Shown: positions 6,331 to 7,800 of the stretch, piece after piece
Position numbering within the stretch: the first letter of the stretch is position 1
Layout of the letters: each line of letters begins with the position of its first letter
Assembly: GCA_002937525.1 (NCBI GenBank)
Contig: PTKA01000054.1
Location: 1-7,800 of the forward strand
Source of the DNA: Alphaproteobacteria bacterium MarineAlpha10_Bin3
GTDB lineage: Bacteria > Pseudomonadota > Alphaproteobacteria > UBA8366 > GCA-2717185
Length of the DNA stretch: 7,800 bases
Reading direction: 5' to 3'
Program-made: the position numbers and the translations under genes
Notes under the pieces: model-generated
What the model saw: the letters and a program-made list of their open reading frames with translations, nothing else
What the model was told of the DNA's origin: nothing
Databases searched by the model: none

Positions 6331-7029
6331 TCAGTTGTCCTGGTAGCGGTATCCGACGCCATACAGGGTTTCGATTTCCGAAAAATCGCCGTCGATATCG
6401 CGGAATTTCCGGCGCAGCCGCTTGATGTGGCTGTCGATTGTCCGGTCATCGACATAGATCTTTTCGCCGTAGGCCGCGTCCATCAACTGATCGCGGCTCT
6501 TTACATGCCCCGGATATTGCGCCAGCGCCCGCAGCAACAGGAACTCGGTGACGGTCAACTGCACGCCCTGGCTTTTCCAGGTGCACATATGGCGCTCCGG
6601 GTCGAGAACCAGATCGCCGCGCACCAGCATGGCGTCGCGCTTGCGCGCCCGTGGATCGTCGAGCGAGTCGGCGCGGCGCAGCAAGGCGCGAATGCGTTCG
6701 ATCAGCAGGCGTTGTGAAAACGGTTTCTTGATATAGTCGTCGGCGCCCAGGCGAAGGCCCAGCACCTCGTCGATCTCGTCATCCTTCGAGGTCAGAAATA
6801 TGACCGGCAGGCGGCTGGTTTTTCGCAAGTTTTGCAGCAGTTCCATGCCGTCCATGCGCGGCATCTTGATATCCAGGATCGCCAGATCGACCGGCTTTTG
6901 GCTAATGCCCCGATAAGCCTCCTCGCCATCGCTATAGGTTCGCACGCTATATCCTTCGGCTTCCAGCGTCATCGAAACCGAGGTCAAGATATTGCGGTCG
7001 TCGTCAACAAGCGCGATTGTCCGGCGCAT
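6331..7029 (-). CDS. chvI: ChvI-type response regulator, OmpR/PhoB family
   Basis: The 232-residue cytoplasmic transcription factor has a receiver domain (about 1-118) with acidic residues Asp9-Asp11, phosphoacceptor Asp53 in '[12 protein letters not shown]', Thr80 in 'VIFLTSKDD' and Lys102 in 'DDYIKKPF', followed by an OmpR-type winged-helix DNA-binding domain ending '[17 protein letters not shown]' and '[14 protein letters not shown]'. The '[31 protein letters not shown]' region, quoted here only as a position (residues 79-109), is very characteristic of ChvI. When phosphorylated by ChvG it controls envelope, exopolysaccharide and acid-response genes in studied Alphaproteobacteria; targets here are unknown. 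The ATG at 7029 has GGGAG seven bases upstream (7037-7041). It is first in a two-gene operon with chvG, 16 bp apart, and is transcribed away from the SCO1-like gene across a 262-bp shared upstream region. Confidence 0.95.
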   Translation of the reverse strand: MRRTIALVDDDRNILTSVSMTLEAEGYSVRTYSDGEEAYRGISQKPVDLAILDIKMPRMDGMELLQNLRKTSRLPVIFLTSKDDEIDEVLGLRLGADDYIKKPFSQRLLIERIRALLRRADSLDDPRARKRDAMLVRGDLVLDPERHMCTWKSQGVQLTVTEFLLLRALAQYPGHVKSRDQLMDAAYGEKIYVDDRTIDSHIKRLRRKFRDIDGDFSEIETLYGVGYRYQDN

Positions 7030-7226
7030 CCAAATTCTCCCACAACCCGTCCGGCCTGTTCCGCTGCGGGTCTCGCAAAACTAAAATAAGATCACCTGAC
7101 CGTGAATGCCACCTTCATTGCCGGATATGGCGGGAATGTGGCAGTGAGGGGACGCAATCGCGGCATTTCAGTTCCGCCGGCCGGCACCGATACCAAAAAA
7201 GCGCGGCCATGCGGCGATATGACCAC

Positions 7227-7260
7227 TTGTCACGAATTGCACACTTCTTGTATGTATAAT
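7227..7260 (+). promoter_or_regulatory. TATAAT box upstream of the SCO1-like gene
   Basis: A perfect TATAAT lies at 7255-7260, 31 bp before ATG 7292, in an AT-richer patch of the divergent region. The best -35 candidate, TTGTCA at 7227-7232, is 22 bp away from it, which is too long; it is 18 bp from an overlapping TATGTA at 7251-7256. So the -10 is credible and the -35 uncertain. Confidence 0.4.
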
Positions 7261-7291
7261 GCCGGGCGCAACCTTGTGACATTTCGGTGCG

Positions 7292-7800
7292 ATGAATTTT
7301 AGACCCTCTTCCTTTTTGATCGGCGCGATGCTGGCGACGTTGCTGGCGATCGCGACGACGGCGTTTGTGGTCTGGCGCATGTCGGACCGCGCGCCAGTCG
7401 CCATCGTGGGCCCGGTTACCAGCATCAAAGTGGCGACCAATGTTTCGATCGGCGGCCCGTTCAATCTGATCGACCATACCGGGCGGGCGGTCGCCGACAC
7501 CGATTTTCGCGGCAAGCTGATGCTGGTGTTTTTTGGCTATGGCGCCTGCCCCGATATCTGTTCGGCCGAATTGCAGAATATCGCGGTTGCGCTCGATTTG
7601 CTGGGCGCGAAAGCGGAGGCAATTCAGCCCCTGTTCATCACGGTCGATCCGGCACGCGATACGGTCGAGTTTCTGGCCGGTTACGTCGCCAATTTCCATC
7701 CGCGCCTGCGCGGGCTGACCGGACAAAAGGCGCAAACCGATGCGGCGGCAGCGGCGTACCGTGTCTTTCACGCCGGAACGGACGCTCATTCGCACGCGGA
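7292..7800 (+). CDS. SCO1/SenC/PrrC-family copper chaperone, 3'-truncated by window edge
   Basis: The first 169 residues are present and the gene runs off the window. SCO1/SenC proteins are membrane-anchored thioredoxin-fold proteins facing the periplasm that deliver copper to the CuA site of cytochrome c oxidase or act as thiol reductants. An N-terminal hydrophobic segment (about 8-28, 'FLIGAMLATLLAIATTAFVV') is the anchor. The domain shows 'GGPFNLIDHTGRAV' (54-67), 'GKLMLVFFGYGACPDIC' with the copper-binding Cys86 and Cys90 (CxxxC), and 'PLFITVDPARDT' (113-124). The conserved distal His ligand should lie beyond the window edge; 'HSHA' at 166-169 precedes that region. The start at 7292 has no clear Shine-Dalgarno sequence, but an upstream TATAAT and the protein's normal N-terminal length support it. 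It is divergent from chvI. Confidence 0.9.
   Translation, partial: MNFRPSSFLIGAMLATLLAIATTAFVVWRMSDRAPVAIVGPVTSIKVATNVSIGGPFNLIDHTGRAVADTDFRGKLMLVFFGYGACPDICSAELQNIAVALDLLGAKAEAIQPLFITVDPARDTVEFLAGYVANFHPRLRGLTGQKAQTDAAAAAYRVFHAGTDAHSHA

Noticed and set aside
7174..7200. GCCGGCCGGC palindrome and short A-run in the divergent region as a regulator site or terminator
   Set aside because: Short GC palindromes are frequent in DNA of this composition, and neither gene ends here, so a terminator makes no sense.
7115..7795. A 226-codon minus-strand open frame covering the intergenic region and the SCO1-like gene
   Set aside because: It is antisense to a gene with clear SCO1 motifs and has no domain of its own.

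Overview
The window looks like chromosomal DNA from a GC-rich alphaproteobacterium, possibly Rhodospirillales or a relative. This rests mainly on a ChvI/ChvG-type two-component pair, a form confined to Alphaproteobacteria. I could not run any search, so taxonomy below class level is a guess.

Layout from left to right. At 1-356 is the 3' part of a plus-strand GNAT acetyltransferase. It converges on a long minus-strand series that runs down from about 7029. Read in its direction of transcription, that series is: a response regulator (7029-6331) and its sensor kinase (6314-4695), forming a chvI-chvG operon; a 191-residue protein I do not recognise (4602-4027); two tandem, clearly paralogous class II aldolase/adducin-family proteins (3934-3176 and 3157-2411); a SAM-dependent methyltransferase-fold protein that appears to begin at a CTG codon overlapping the preceding stop (2414-1728); and a class III PLP aminotransferase broken by a frame-changing lesion (1640-367). 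At the right edge, divergent from chvI, a SCO1/SenC copper-chaperone gene starts at 7292 and runs off the window.

How the genes fit together. ChvG/ChvI is an envelope and acid-stress signalling pair; no known partner gene of it is visible here. The aldolase-like pair and the methyltransferase form a tight unit (18-bp gap, then a 4-bp overlap). The aminotransferase follows after 87 bp, so the four may be co-transcribed as a small metabolic cluster of unknown substrate. Both aldolase-like proteins keep the three metal-binding histidines but have glycine where classical fuculose-phosphate aldolase has its catalytic glutamate, so true aldolase activity is doubtful.

The points most worth a second look are the apparent internal deletion in the aminotransferase, the CTG start of the methyltransferase, the tandem aldolase-like pair, and the unrecognised 191-residue protein. 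I see no CRISPR array, insertion sequence, tRNA or rRNA. No stretch longer than 300 bases lacks a gene; the largest gap is the 262-bp divergent region at 7030-7291.
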